Source: Epithemia pelagica
Taxonomy: Eukaryota; Bacillariophyta; Bacillariophyceae; Surirellales; Surirellaceae
DNA: 64,000 nt
Reading direction: 5' to 3'
Assembly (NCBI GenBank): GCA_946965045.2
Contig: OX337236.1
Location: 3,534,001-3,598,000, forward strand
Below the pieces are notes generated by a model. The model did no database searches and was not told where the DNA came from. It saw nothing but the letters and a program-made list of their open reading frames with translations. The position numbers and the translations under genes were made by a program. Shown in pieces: positions 22,120 through 33,516 of this stretch; position 1 is the stretch's first letter; the number at the start of each line of letters is the position of its first letter.

Positions 22120-23344
22120 ATGGCCACCACACTGAAAGAACAAGCATGGCACTCGGGCCTTGTCCTTTCGGATTGGGCACCTCAATGGAATGAAAATGAT
22201 TGGCCTCCTCTTGAGGGTGGATGGCGCAACGAACATGCTACAGTCGTACTAGATCATCCCGATACGGACAACGAAAACAACAACAAGAGACAAACCGTCG
22301 TCGTGTTGGGTGGATACCAAGCAGGTCAGGGCAGTCTCGATTCCATTCTTGTATTGAAGGTGGCAGCGCCGGACAAGCACTGGCGAGAAGGGCCATCAAT
22401 GAACAAGAGTCGTCGAGGACATGCCGCTGTTGGGTGCAACGGAGGCGTCTATGTGATAGGAGGAAACAATGGAAGATCACATTTAGATTGTATCGAACGA
22501 ATTGACATAAAGAATTTGCTGCATTCACGTAAAGGATTTGCTGCGATCATCTTCGACATCCAGCACCACACAGGAGAGCCCTTGGACGACATTGACATGT
22601 CGATTATCAACGGGACGGTTTGGATGTTGTGCTGCTGTGGTTCACAACCGATATATCGTTGTAATGGGTGGCTCTTACAACCATCGCTATTTGTCGTCGG
22701 TGGATATTATCGATACCAGCAATGACGCTGTCATTGCGGGACCATCAATGACTGCTCCACGACAATGGTGTGCCAGTGCCGTTATTGGCCACCGCATCTT
22801 TGTCGTTGGAGGCCGTAACGAGAACGGCCAACTTGACTCGGTGGAGTATTTGAACTTTACAGAGGAGAGAAAAGACGACTCTTTGTCTACAGTCATTTCC
22901 TTCTCGTCCAGTTGGATCACTCATTCTGATTTGGTGCTTCCCATCCCTCGAGCTTATTTTGCAATGGTAGCCGTGGTATCCTGTCTTATTGTGGGCGGAG
23001 GAAGCCATCAAACCGTCGAAGTCTTGGATACGCACCACGACCGCGTTTGGAATCTCCCACCACTCGTAAATCACCGTGAGGACTGTACTATGGTGACTGT
23101 TGCCAATCAAGTTGCCGTGATTGGTGGATGGCAAATTCCTTCCTGTGCGACATTGCCACTAATCGACAAGAATACATGGTGCTTTCGTCGACTCTGTGAG
23201 CAGCAGCCCAATCGATGGTATCATTCTCTTGAAGGTTTGGGTATCCGAGATTATGATATCTCACCCTTCTCCACATCGAAATTAGCTTGTAAACGCGCAA
23301 GGTCCGATACTCACCATGGTGATGAAGGGACGGATGAAACCTAG
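22120..23344 (+). pseudogene. Kelch gene K4, frameshifted
   Basis: The first part, MATTLKEQAWHSG to IDIKNLLHS, is in one frame and the rest, from SSSTSSTTQ to the end, is in the next. The cause is visible: a 22-bp imperfect tandem duplication at 22509-22552 after the second blade. Blades 3-6 and the tail CKRARSDTHHGDEGTDET are otherwise sound. From about 23110 on it is nearly identical to K10, and its blade 4 matches K6. Confidence 0.8.
22509..22552 (+). repeat. 22-bp imperfect tandem duplication in K4
   Basis: AAAGAATTTGCTGC at 22509 is followed 22 bases later by AAAGGATTTGCTGC. Length 22 is not a multiple of three and explains the frame change. Confidence 0.8.
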
Positions 23345-23769
23345 ACGTTTTGTTATAAGTCATTGACTTGTTTTCTATGTTCGATTGCAATCCTAGAACC
23401 TAGTTAGTGTTTACTCAAAAGTAGAAAGAACATGTTGCAAGATAGAATGTGCTTGTTTGTTGTCAAAGGCATGGAAGGAACGATCCGACTTGCGCGTGTC
23501 TACTAGTGGTACTACGCCTTGGCCATGACCTTGTGGTGGTATCATGGCACTTCTTTACACGGCACAACGTCATCGATTGGTAACTGTGGTAGCTAGGGCA
23601 AGAACCGACTGTGCTATATTCCAAAAAAGTTCTCAAATTGGCTTTGTTTCAATTTTCTAGAGTTTGATGAATCCGACAAAAGGACGAAACAGGTGGATCC
23701 AAAAGTCCGATGATGAGAGGATCAGGAGCAGAAGCACGACAAGGCAAAACTTTGTTGGACCGGATGAGG

Positions 23770-24435
23770 TCCGCTTCTGATGGTTCGATTTTTGGATGGA
23801 AGCAAGGAGGGAGGACCGTGTCATGTCCAATCCCGACACGATAACCAAGAACAGTGTCCCTTTCGGAGGAGTCACCATGCGACCGAATGTGTTCGATTCT
23901 TCACCATCAAGTTTCCTGCTCCCATGTTAGAACGGCGGAACCCTACGTCCAGAGACGCATACCGCAACCCTTTTTGCAAGACCCTCTTGGCTACGATCGA
24001 ACAGCCCACGTTGTCTCCTGCGAATGGAATTTCGTCTCGTCAGGAGGACAGATGCAACAAGGACAGTGAAGTCCCTCCAGAACAAATCCAAGAGGAACCC
24101 ACCAATTGCCAGTTGTCGCAATGGACCAGCACGACAACAAGGAATCGAGCCTTATCGTTGACACACCACAACCTCCCGAACTACCAACGCAGCGACAAAG
24201 AAGAAGACCCTCATTGTTCTTCCTCCAATTGAACGAAACTGATGGTATCATTGTCGTGGAACCAACTGTGTTGAACTCCGTCTTGGAAGTTGGACTTTGT
24301 GGGCACTTTCGTGCCATTGACGACGACGAGTCAGTAAACCTCCACCATTACTATTTCCTGTCGCAACATTGCTCGTTCAATTGCTCATGCCTGGAAACAA
24401 GCTCCTCCTCATCGCGATGTCGTGCCCCTCGATGA
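23770..24435 (+). pseudogene. Ankyrin-gene remnant (ANK2), internally deleted
   Basis: Begins like ANK1 (FLDGSKE, then EESP) but jumps to HATECVRFFTIKFP, lacking the central ankyrin region. A 109-residue open stretch at 24106-24435 reads MDQHDNKESSLIVDTPQPP and is conserved at 44436 after K10, then runs into a peptide like DSSAETFLHDYNTV in another frame. Probably decayed; no function assigned. Confidence 0.5.
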
Positions 24436-24589
24436 CAGTTCCGCCGAAACCTTCTTGCACGATTACAACACTGTCGCACAAGAGTACTCTACCTCCACTT
24501 TGTGCCTCGCACTGACCTATTCATCATACAAAAGGACCTCTTCATCATCACAAATAATGCTGTCGCTCTCTCCCTCTCGTCGTCGACCG

Positions 24590-24790
24590 AAAGATACTTT
24601 TCTTGGGGCCTGTCATGAAATCTATGTGCGATTGATTGTCCTTCACCATCGTACGCAGGACAGGCACACCTTTTCTGTCTCCATAAAAAACACACCGCGG
24701 TCTCCACGCAAAAAAGCAAAGCTTCCACGCGTTGCTGTATTATTATTACAAAAATACCCTCTGTCAACGTATTAGTAAAGCGCCGTGACC
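24590..24790 (+). promoter_or_regulatory. Second type of 5' module, before K5
   Basis: About 200 bp nearly identical to 44930-45115 before K11 and in part to 48470-48560 before K12, but different from the K1-type module. It shares only the word CTTCCACGCG with some others. It ends AAGCGCCGTGACCATG. Confidence 0.45.
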
Positions 24791-25987
24791 ATGACAACGA
24801 CACTGAAAGAAGAAGCATGGCAGTCGGGCCTTGTCCTGTTAGACGAGACACATGAATGGAATTTCGAGGACTGGCCTTCTCTTGAGGGAGAAGGGCCTTA
24901 TCGTCATGCTTCGGTCGTACTGAATCATACCGATAACAACCAAGAACAAACCGTCGTCGTGTTCGGTGGATATCGAACAGGTCAAGGCGAGCTAGATTCC
25001 ATTCTTGTATTAAACTTGGCAGAATCAAACAAGCAGTGGCGAGAAGGACCACCCATGAACAGGGGACGTTCTGGACATGCCGCTGTTGTGTGCAATGGCG
25101 GCATTTACGTGATGGGAGGAGACACTGGAGCACCTTTGGATTGTATCGAACAAATTGATGCCAATTATTTGCTGCAATCATCTTTGACAACCAGCATCAC
25201 ACACGAGATGAACTGGACGACATTGACATGTCGATTATCAACGGGCCGAGATGGATGTTGTGCTGTTGCGGTGCACAACCGATATATTGTTGTAATGGGT
25301 GGCTACAGCGATCATTATTTGTCGTCGGTGGATATTATTGATACCAGGAACCACACTGTCTCTGTGGGACCATCCATGAATGTTCCTCGATTTTGTTGTG
25401 CCAGTGTTGTTATTGGACACCGCATCTTTGTCGTTGGAGGTTGGAACGAGCATGGTCGTGTTGACAAGGTGGAGTATTTGTACTATGCAACACCCTGTGA
25501 CAGTGATGTGACAAAAAAGGAGATAGGCTTGACATTCATTTCTTTCTCACCCACCTGGACCACTCATTTGGAGTTGAGGCTTTCCAATGCACGAAGATCT
25601 TGTGCAGTGGTTGCCGTGGGATCTTGTCTGGTGGTGGCGGGACGACCCAGTCGAACCGTGGAAGTGTTGGATACGAACCGCAACCTCGTATGGAATCTTC
25701 CACCATTCGGGAATCACCGCGATGGCTGCAGTATGGTGACTGTTGCCGACCATGTTGCCGTGATTGGTGGATGGGAGAATCCTTCCTGTGCGACATTACC
25801 ACTAATGGATAGGAATTCATGGTGTTTTCGTCGACTTTGTGAGCAGCAATCGAACGGATGGTATCATTCTCTTGAAGGTGTGGGTATCCAAGATGATGAT
25901 ATCTCACCCTTCTCCACATCGACATCAGCTCGTAAACATGCAAGGCCCAATACGCACCGTGGTGATGAAGGGAAGGATGGAACTTGA
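24791..25987 (+). CDS. Kelch-repeat protein K5
   Basis: Intact, 398 residues, starting MTTTLKEEAWQSG. Blades 1-4 and 6 keep Gly-Gly; blade 5 reads VVAGRPSRTVEVLDT, so its second Gly is Arg. The tail has ARKHARPNTHRGDEGKDGT. The first 150 residues resemble K1 and K11. It sits in the block K4-ANK2-K5, which repeats as K10-ANK4-K11. Confidence 0.85.
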   Translation: MTTTLKEEAWQSGLVLLDETHEWNFEDWPSLEGEGPYRHASVVLNHTDNNQEQTVVVFGGYRTGQGELDSILVLNLAESNKQWREGPPMNRGRSGHAAVVCNGGIYVMGGDTGAPLDCIEQIDANYLLQSSLTTSITHEMNWTTLTCRLSTGRDGCCAVAVHNRYIVVMGGYSDHYLSSVDIIDTRNHTVSVGPSMNVPRFCCASVVIGHRIFVVGGWNEHGRVDKVEYLYYATPCDSDVTKKEIGLTFISFSPTWTTHLELRLSNARRSCAVVAVGSCLVVAGRPSRTVEVLDTNRNLVWNLPPFGNHRDGCSMVTVADHVAVIGGWENPSCATLPLMDRNSWCFRRLCEQQSNGWYHSLEGVGIQDDDISPFSTSTSARKHARPNTHRGDEGKDGT

Positions 25988-26164
25988 AATTTGCAACGTA
26001 TAGCATGTATGTCCTAACATTGGCGGAACTATAGCATTCTCATTTTATTCTCAAACAGTTGTTGCATTGTTTTCTTCTTGGCATTGCGACCTATAGAGAT
26101 ACCATGTACTTCGTTGTACTACCTAGTAGAGAACGAAAGTTACAACATCCGGCATGACACCGCA

Positions 26165-27085
26165 AACAGGAGTGGAGCCAGGCCTTGGGTAGATGTCTAT
26201 GGTACCATGTCTCTCTGCTGTTGAATGGGTCGAGTTATCTTCCTGTGGAAGATTATGGTTGCGTACGTGAAACACTAAGCTCAGCGACTCGTTTGGACGG
26301 TCGTCTTCGTTCCGACCATGCGTTCAATTGTCCTTTTATGGCCCATGCCTGTGTGAGAGGACAGTACGCCGTCTCTTGACGCTTGTGGTTGCGGGTGACA
26401 GGACATTTGCGAATCCTTTGGAATTTGTGACACCGTCGTGTTCGATATTTTCTCCAAATACAGCAACGATACTTTATCATGAGGTGGGCAATTTGATTGC
26501 ATCGATCCAGCAATCAGTCTCTCCGTAGTGGCTCGTTAACAGTCCATGGTTATCGGTCCATGGGGATCAACAAGAACAATCGCAGTGTGCAAAGTTATGT
26601 CTTGCCCCTCAATGCCAGTTCCACCGAAACCTTGTTGCACGATTAGCACCAACAAAACCACGACCCGCGCAGATCATGTCTTGGCTGTCGTCTAACAGCA
26701 GTGTTGGACCTCGATCACTACCACATTTGCGTCTCGTACCGAACTCAGCAGTACCAACAACAAAACCACGACCACGAATGGCGCCGATCATGTCTTGGCT
26801 GTAGCCTTATAGAACTTGTTGTTGTTGTTCTTCTTCTTGTTCGTTGGATTCTGGTTGGCGTTGGCTTGAATATTCATATGTAGACTTGAAAGGGCGATGC
26901 GACCCTTTCCCATAATCAATTCTTCTCTACTCCAATCGGACGCGTCGGGAGGGAGTTGAATAGCGTGCCATACTTCAATCCGTAGTACTGCACTCCTCGT
27001 CACCGGCGCAACTACCCTCTTGGTCCGACTTTGAGCATTCGTTGCAAACATGATGTTTCCATTCATAGCTGTCGTCATATCCTCG
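26165..27085. repeat. Duplicated block V, copy 2 (downstream of K5)
   Basis: Copy of 2750-3720. The minus strand at 26788-27471 is open for 227 residues and shares MFATNAQSRT and TRSAVLRIE with the frame at 3402-4091; whether it is a gene is unclear. Confidence 0.6.
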
Positions 27086-28629
27086 TAAGTACCGACCAAA
27101 GGAGAATACATGGTTGTACTCCTAGTAGTGCCTAGAGGGATGTAGACAACCGGCAACCTCCCACCACAGGGTCGGGTCGACTCGTCCTGATGCGCATATG
27201 CTGGAACCACACAAGACGAAGAAACGTGTCGGTCGCGTTCTTGTGGGCCAGAATGGACAGCAGTGTGGGCGACAACCAGGAAGGTACTGCTTGCCACCCA
27301 ACCTGTTTCAAGCAGTTGTTGTGACACTGTACATTGTCGAACGTGTGTATCGTATGCTTGTGTGTTGGAGTTCCGGACCAACACTTTTTGTGCGCAGGAG
27401 GAGTATTCGACGGGCAAGATGTGGCATCCCTCTAGTATTTTAGTGGCTTTCCCTGGACAGCCTGAAACCAACAGTCACTCCGCATGGCGCAAGAATAGCG
27501 CCAGCGTCATCGTCCAATTCCAACCACACCAGGAGCCCATGTCCTTGACACTGGAACACAGTGTTGTGCGTCCACTCTCACTACCAACGGTTGAAAATCT
27601 TCTCAAAACGCGTTTGTTTCTGGTTCTCCCAGAGATTGCGAGTCTTCCACGGTTGCAGCAGCCAATCGGGATGGATGCGGTGCGCAAGAGTCGTCGACAC
27701 TCTTGTCCTACCACCAAGAGCAGTCTCGCAAGGCTCGTTTCACAGACCAAGCTCGTTCGGGTGGTGGTTGGCGCATACCAATCACAAATCCGTGGGCACC
27801 GAAAATATCCCAAAGACATTAGCTTTCCGCACGTATAGGAGGAGCCTGTTTCAAGAAATGATACCAAATGGTCTTGTTGAAGTCATGAATTGTATCACTC
27901 TCCGTTTGTCGAATTCCAATTCCTGATTGTGTGGATTGGAGGATCCCATGATTTTGGGAGGAGGCGTAATGATGGATTCCACCATTAGGGATGACAGATA
28001 CTCGTCACGTGACACTGTGTCATGAGACACCAAGCTTCCATGGCTTGTATGGGTAAGCCGACTACCAAAGGAGAACGAGTAGTGTAGTAGTTGTTGATAA
28101 GGAGGATGTTTTTGTTGTTGCCGAATAGGAAATAGAGGTGGTTGCCCTTTTGTCGTCCGTCAATCAGGATCTCAGCCGTTTTGCTGCTCATAGACGACCG
28201 GAAACAAGACGAGCAAACGGAGAAGGATAACCACGCGAACGTTTCATGACACGGAATGGATTCGAATCCCTTGCAGAGACCACGTTGTGTTGGTAGTGTT
28301 GTTGCTCCTGCCGTCCTTCATTCTCTCTTTCGAAGAGAACAGCACCACTCCCATAGCTCGAATTCGGTACACTTGGTCAACGAAGAAAATATGATGATCA
28401 TGCGCCGTCTTGTCCATCTTTCTTGTTTTGCTGGATCTATGAATTCGAATCTGCTGTTTTGTTCTGTCATGCATTATATGTGCGACCCACTCTTGCCCAA
28501 GATTGCGTACCTACGACAGACATTCTGGCTCAAATGCTTCCACGCGTAGTTCAGAAAATTTTGAGTTGATGTTCCATCAGTCCGCATCCATCAGCATCAA
28601 AACTGATGCCTTTCGGTCCTCCTCAGGCA
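27086..28629. other. No recognised gene
   Basis: Overlapping frames of 100-190 residues exist on both strands at 27260-27870, but neither resembles a family and they contradict each other. About 28440-28610 is weakly like the flank before K3. Confidence 0.35.
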
Positions 28630-28842
28630 GGTTCGGTCTTGTGGGAGCGTGATATTTTCTCATATCATAATTTTTGCGCGCTGAAAGACATTCTCCAGCG
28701 TGATAGGATGATAAGGATGAATATCATGCGTCAAAAATTTGCGCATGATATTCATCCTTATCATCTTGTCACGCTGCCATGTCAGGACACGCGCGCAAAA
28801 ATTATGATATGAGAAAATATCACGCTCCCATAAAACCGAACC
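28630..28842. repeat. Fold-back element (double inverted repeat, 213 bp)
   Basis: Outer arms, about 52 bp each, run from GGTTCGGT at 28630 to about 28681 and inverted from 28791 to ACCGAACC at 28842. Inner arms run about 28697-28730 and 28742-28775, around an 11-base loop. The RNA would form a long hairpin. It resembles a MITE inserted in the K6 promoter, 33 bp before the ATG. No clear target duplication was found. Confidence 0.85.
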
Positions 28843-28874
28843 TCATAAATTCGCTGCTGTCATTGTGTGTAACC

Positions 28875-29933
28875 ATGACCACGGCACTGAAAGAACAAGC
28901 CAGGCAGTCGGGCCTTGTCCTTTCAGACGGGACAGCAGAATGGAATGAGAACAACTGGCCTCCTCTTATGGGTGCATGGCGTTATCGTCATGCTACGGTT
29001 GTACTAAATCATCCCGATACGGACGGCAACGACAACAACCCGAAGAGACAAACCGTCGTGGTGTTGGGAGGACATCAACAAGGTCAAGGCTATACCAAGT
29101 CCGTGCTTGTATTGAATTTAGCAGACCCAAACAAACAGTGGCGAGAAGGGCCATCCATGAACAAGGCACGTTATGGACATGCAAGTGTTGTGTGCAATGG
29201 AGGTGTCTACGTGATGGGAGGAAACGCCGGCTATTCAAGGTGGGATTGCATGGAACAAATAAATGCCACCGATTTGCTCCAACCATCTTCGACATCAAGC
29301 AGCTCGAAGAAGAGCCATTGGACAACATTGACATGTCGCTTATCAACGAGACGATCAGGATGTTGTGCTGTTGCGGTTCACAACCGATACATCGTTGTAA
29401 TGGGTGGCTACAACGATCGTTATTTGCCGTCGGTGGATATTATTGATACAAACAACCACATAGTCACTGCGGGACCATCCATGACTGTTCCACGATCATA
29501 TTGTGCTGGTGTGGTCATTGGTCACCGCATCTTTGTCGTTGGAGGCCGTAACGAGAACGGCCAACTTGACTCGGTGGAGTATTTGAACTTTGCAGAGGAG
29601 AGAAAAGACGACTCTTTGTCTACAGTCATTTCCTTCTCGTCCAGTTGGATCACTCATTCTCATTTGGTACTTTCCAATGCACCATATTCTTGTACAGTGG
29701 TTGCCGTGGGATCTTGTCTGGTGGTGGCAGGAGGACGAACCGTGGAAGTCTTGGATACGCACTTCAACCGCGTGTGGAATCTACCTGGACTGCAAGAACA
29801 ACGATGGGGCTGCGGTATGGTGACTGTTGCCAATCAGGTTGCCGTGATTGGTGGAGAGCTCAATCCTACCTGTGCGACATTGCCACTCGTGGACAAGAAT
29901 ACGTGGTGTTTTCGTCGTCTCTGTGAACAGTAG
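28875..29933 (+). CDS. Kelch-repeat protein K6, C-terminally truncated
   Basis: 352 residues from MTTALKEQARQSG to RRLCEQ, all six blades present. It stops at TAG (29931-29933) where relatives have CAG; beyond the stop the frame stays open and still ends GDEGTDET before a TGA, so only the tail is lost. It is a mosaic: the first third matches K3/K9, blade 4 matches K4, and blade 5 onward matches K2. The normal 5' module is interrupted by the fold-back element. Confidence 0.75.
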   Translation: MTTALKEQARQSGLVLSDGTAEWNENNWPPLMGAWRYRHATVVLNHPDTDGNDNNPKRQTVVVLGGHQQGQGYTKSVLVLNLADPNKQWREGPSMNKARYGHASVVCNGGVYVMGGNAGYSRWDCMEQINATDLLQPSSTSSSSKKSHWTTLTCRLSTRRSGCCAVAVHNRYIVVMGGYNDRYLPSVDIIDTNNHIVTAGPSMTVPRSYCAGVVIGHRIFVVGGRNENGQLDSVEYLNFAEERKDDSLSTVISFSSSWITHSHLVLSNAPYSCTVVAVGSCLVVAGGRTVEVLDTHFNRVWNLPGLQEQRWGCGMVTVANQVAVIGGELNPTCATLPLVDKNTWCFRRLCEQ

Positions 29934-29989
29934 CCCAACGGATGGTACCAGTTCCGGGAAAGAATAGATATCCGACATGTTCATATTTC

Positions 29990-30830
29990 ACTAACAAGGC
30001 ATGATACACGCCGTGGTGATGAAGGGACGGATGAAACTTGAAGTGGGCATCACGTTGCTTTAATGTCCTAGAATGGTGAAGCTATCTAATAATCATTTTG
30101 ATCTCAAACATGTTGATCTCAAACAGTTTTCGTAGTGTCCGCTGCCTGCGGAGTTCTCATGTGAATCCTTATTGTAAAAATGAAATCATCAATCATGTCA
30201 TACGACGTGTCCGGGATAACGCGACTGTTCCGAAACGACAAAACAATGTCATGGATTCTGCAGAGTTTTGCTCTGTGTTGAGTGCTACTGTCGTATTGTT
30301 GAGTACTTTGGCAGTCCCTGAAGTATTTCTCCGTGGCAAGTAATACTCCCTCGCACCACCCGTTTCCATCCTCGGAATGCATAGGCTAGTCTCCTTGTCC
30401 ACATAACAGGGAGACACTCTCGTGACTGTGGAGACTGACCGAGACGCGCTATTGGAGCTACCTTGATCTAACCAAGCATCAATGACGGTGTGCATTTGCT
30501 CTGGCTACGGTTGATTGTTTTCTTGCCTTGAAAAAGTTGTGGTCGGAGCAGGGGTCCATGGTTCGGACGTCAATGACAAAAAGGGTTGTGGGGAAGCAAA
30601 AGTCTGGGAAAGCTTGTAGTGTGGGACTGCCTGAACAACCACTATGTCGCCGAACGAGTGGAATTCAACACCAACCAAGAATCGGACATGTGCACGTCAG
30701 GTAAGCGAGACGTTTTACCTGGAACACGGCAAACTCGAACGGTTGGGTCATGATTGTCCGTCAGAACACAAAAACGCGCGGTGGAACCATACCAATTCGA
30801 CCTGTACCCAATGTGAGATAGTGTCCATCT
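29990..30830. repeat. Duplicated block P, copy 2
   Basis: Copy of the K2 downstream flank, extended to the SETFYLEHGKLERLG remnant. Confidence 0.55.
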
Positions 30831-31689
30831 TGCTTCTGGGCGGTAAAGAGAGCGGCGTAGCATCCCAAATTTCGAGTGCCGCAAGGTCTTCAATGGCATT
30901 CCATCGTGCCATATTTCGCGGCGAATATACGGCACCAGGGTTTAAAAGTCGCTGCTGGCACAAGATCGTGTGGAGCCGACAAACACGATAGGCATCCAAA
31001 CGCGCAGCGTCGTCTTGGAAGACGATCAATGGTAGAAAGAGATACCGTCAAAGAAAAACCAAGGTCACGCCCGTCCAACGAGCAAGGGGAGATTGAGAGG
31101 TTACTATTGAATGACCGCTCCGACCTCACTGAAAGAAAATTCATGCCTTTGGTGTGGGACTGCCTCAACAACCACTATGTCCCCGAGCGAGTGGAGTTCA
31201 ACACCAACCAAGAATCGGACATGTGGACCATGGCCAAATCGGATGTCAGGTCAGCGAAACGTTTCACCTGGAGCACGACAAACTCAAAAGGTTTGGTGAT
31301 GATTGTCAGTTAGAACCCAAAAACGCGCGGTGGAATTTGACCAATTCGACTAGTACCCGATGTGAGATACTGTCCATCTTGCTTCTGGGCGGTAAAGAGA
31401 GCGGCATGGCATCCCAATTCCAGAGTGTCACAAGGTCTTCAGTGGCATTCAATCATAGGGTTTGGAAGTCGCTGCTGGCATCAAGTTGACTTATCTAATC
31501 CTTTCCATATTCGCACAAGAGAGTGTGGAAGCGGCGAACACGATATGCATCCAAACGCTGACCAACGTCACGCCCGTCCAACGAGCAAGGGTAGCTTGAG
31601 AGGTCACTATTGCATTACCATTGGTTGAAGTCAACAGTTTGAGCATTGTTTTGCCAACTCGGTATACCAAACGACAGGTGCGCTTGAGA
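30831..31689. other. Intergenic debris with repeated remnant peptides
   Basis: No intact gene. Near 31150-31480 there is another copy of the remnant with SETFHLEHDKLKRFGDD and LLLGGKESG, so the unknown gene fragment occurs at least twice in this interval. Confidence 0.4.
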
Positions 31690-32420
31690 GTAAATGACAT
31701 TTTGGGTGGCAGCTTCTAGGATGCATCCTTTCTCTCCCTACGTGCGCTTCGAATATGGATAGCATTGATTCTTTTGAGGTGAGTGAATCAGCTATTTCCA
31801 AAAGGCGTCTACCAAGGTCGACAACGCTTAAGGACACACAGTCGCCACGAAAGCTCATGACTGTTGGACCATACGGAATAGCCAGTTTGAGACAGGAATC
31901 AAGAAGGTGCAAATCTCTGCAGTTTTCTTGTGCGACACGTTAGTTCTGAGTTGTTTGATATTGCCTCCCAATCGCGAACCACTTGTGATCGTGGTACTAT
32001 GATTTCCTTCTGGTATGCTTTGGTGGCCGAAGACACACCATTTATGGTGAAGGACACATCGTCTGGTACCAACTAGAAGTTGGGGTCATGTTGCTGCAAG
32101 GCGGAAGAGGAACATGGTTCCATGTGGTGGTGGGAGTCATTGGTTCGGTGCAACAGTGCCACTTGCAAGTACCAGAGTGTTGGTGTGGATGTTGCCGGTT
32201 GCCAGTTGTTGTGGTTTGGGTGTTGAGACTTTGTCGTTGTATCTCAAATGGTCCTGCTATAATTGTCTGGTGGCTGGGCCATCGTCGTCGTGCTAGTTGT
32301 TATGGTTGCTTGATGTAGCCAGGGAAGAGCTTGACTCGTGGTGGCCGTTGTAGGTAGGTGCCTTGTTGGTGTGGTTGTTCATGTCTGGTGATTGGTGGAA
32401 GCAACATCCCCACTCGTTGT
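31690..32420. repeat. Duplicated block T, copy 2
   Basis: Copy of 19570-20290; here it is inserted between blocks P and Q, which are adjacent in the first half of the array. Confidence 0.5.
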
Positions 32421-32434
32421 TCTACATTCCTGAC

Positions 32435-33355
32435 ATGTGCACCACGGCCAAATCGGACGTCAGGTCAGCGAGACGTTTTACCTGGAACACGGCAAACTCA
32501 AAGGTTAAGTGATGATTGTCCGTCAGAACACCAAACCGCGCGGTGGAACCTGACCAATTCGACTACGCAATGTGAGATATTGGCCATCTTGCTTCTTCTG
32601 GGCGATAAAGAGAGCGGCGTAGCATCCCAATTCCCGACTGTCGCAAGGTCTTGAGTGGCATTCAATCGTGCCACAATGTGGAACGTTGAGACTTTGTTAT
32701 TGTCTCTTCAAGGTCCTGCTGCTATTGTCTTGAGGCAGAGCCGCAGTCGTCATCATCCTGCTAGTCATCATGGTTGCTTGATGAAGCCAGGGAAGAGCTT
32801 GGCTCGTGGTGGTCGTTGTAGGGAGGGGAGGTGTCTTGTTGGTGTGTGGTTATTGGTGAAAGCAACCTCACCACTCGTTGTTCTGCCACAGCTGAGTGAC
32901 CGTTGACCAAACTCGAGGCCTGTTCCACTCCTGTACATTCCTGACACATCCGCAGATGGACCCGTCCACAATTGGATTTGTTCATTCCAAAGGCTGGTTT
33001 CTCTACATTGTCGTGACAGTGGGGTCCTCATCTGGTTTGGCTCTATAAAAGGCTGTGGGTTGTTTTGACATGAGAATGTTTCGACGGTTTGTTCTTGTGG
33101 ATGTTGTCCATCGTTTGGTTTTGGGAACAGATCTGGATTCGCGCATCTTTTGTGGGGAAAGATACGCTCTGCTTGCTGTGGTCGTGTCATGAAGTCTATG
33201 TGCGATATCGTACATGCGACAGACGCTCTTTGTGGGTCCAAAGCTTCCACGTGTATTCTAAGAGAGTCCTCGTCGTGCTTCCATCCATACAAATCAGACT
33301 CGCAACAGCCGCGAACGCACTCCACATAAATTCTGCAGTCAAATCGTTTCGAAGC
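32435..33355. repeat. Duplicated block Q, copy 2
   Basis: Nearly identical to 8430-9335. Confidence 0.7.
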
Positions 33356-33430
33356 ATGCCCACGGCATTGAAAGAAGAAGCCTGGCAGTCGGGCCTTGTC
33401 CTTTCAGACGGGACAGCAGAATGGAATGAG
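33356..33430 (+). pseudogene. Kelch gene stub K7
   Basis: Only the first 25 codons remain (MPTALKEEAWQSG to AEWNE). The sequence then jumps into the middle of a K1-type 5' module that belongs to K8. Because the region before it matches the K3 flank, a deletion or unequal exchange joined a K3-like copy to the promoter of K8. Confidence 0.8.
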
Positions 33431-33516
33431 TATCATAACCGCAGAGCAAACCTACGTGTCTCTTACAAGACAGTGTCGTGATCCCCATAAATTATGCAGT
33501 GGAAACGTTTGGAACC
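33431..33516 (+). promoter_or_regulatory. Shortened 5' module of K8
   Basis: Keeps only the last 86 bp of the module (GCAGAGCAAACCTACGTG, then CATAAATTATGCAG) because of the K7/K8 fusion. Confidence 0.45.
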
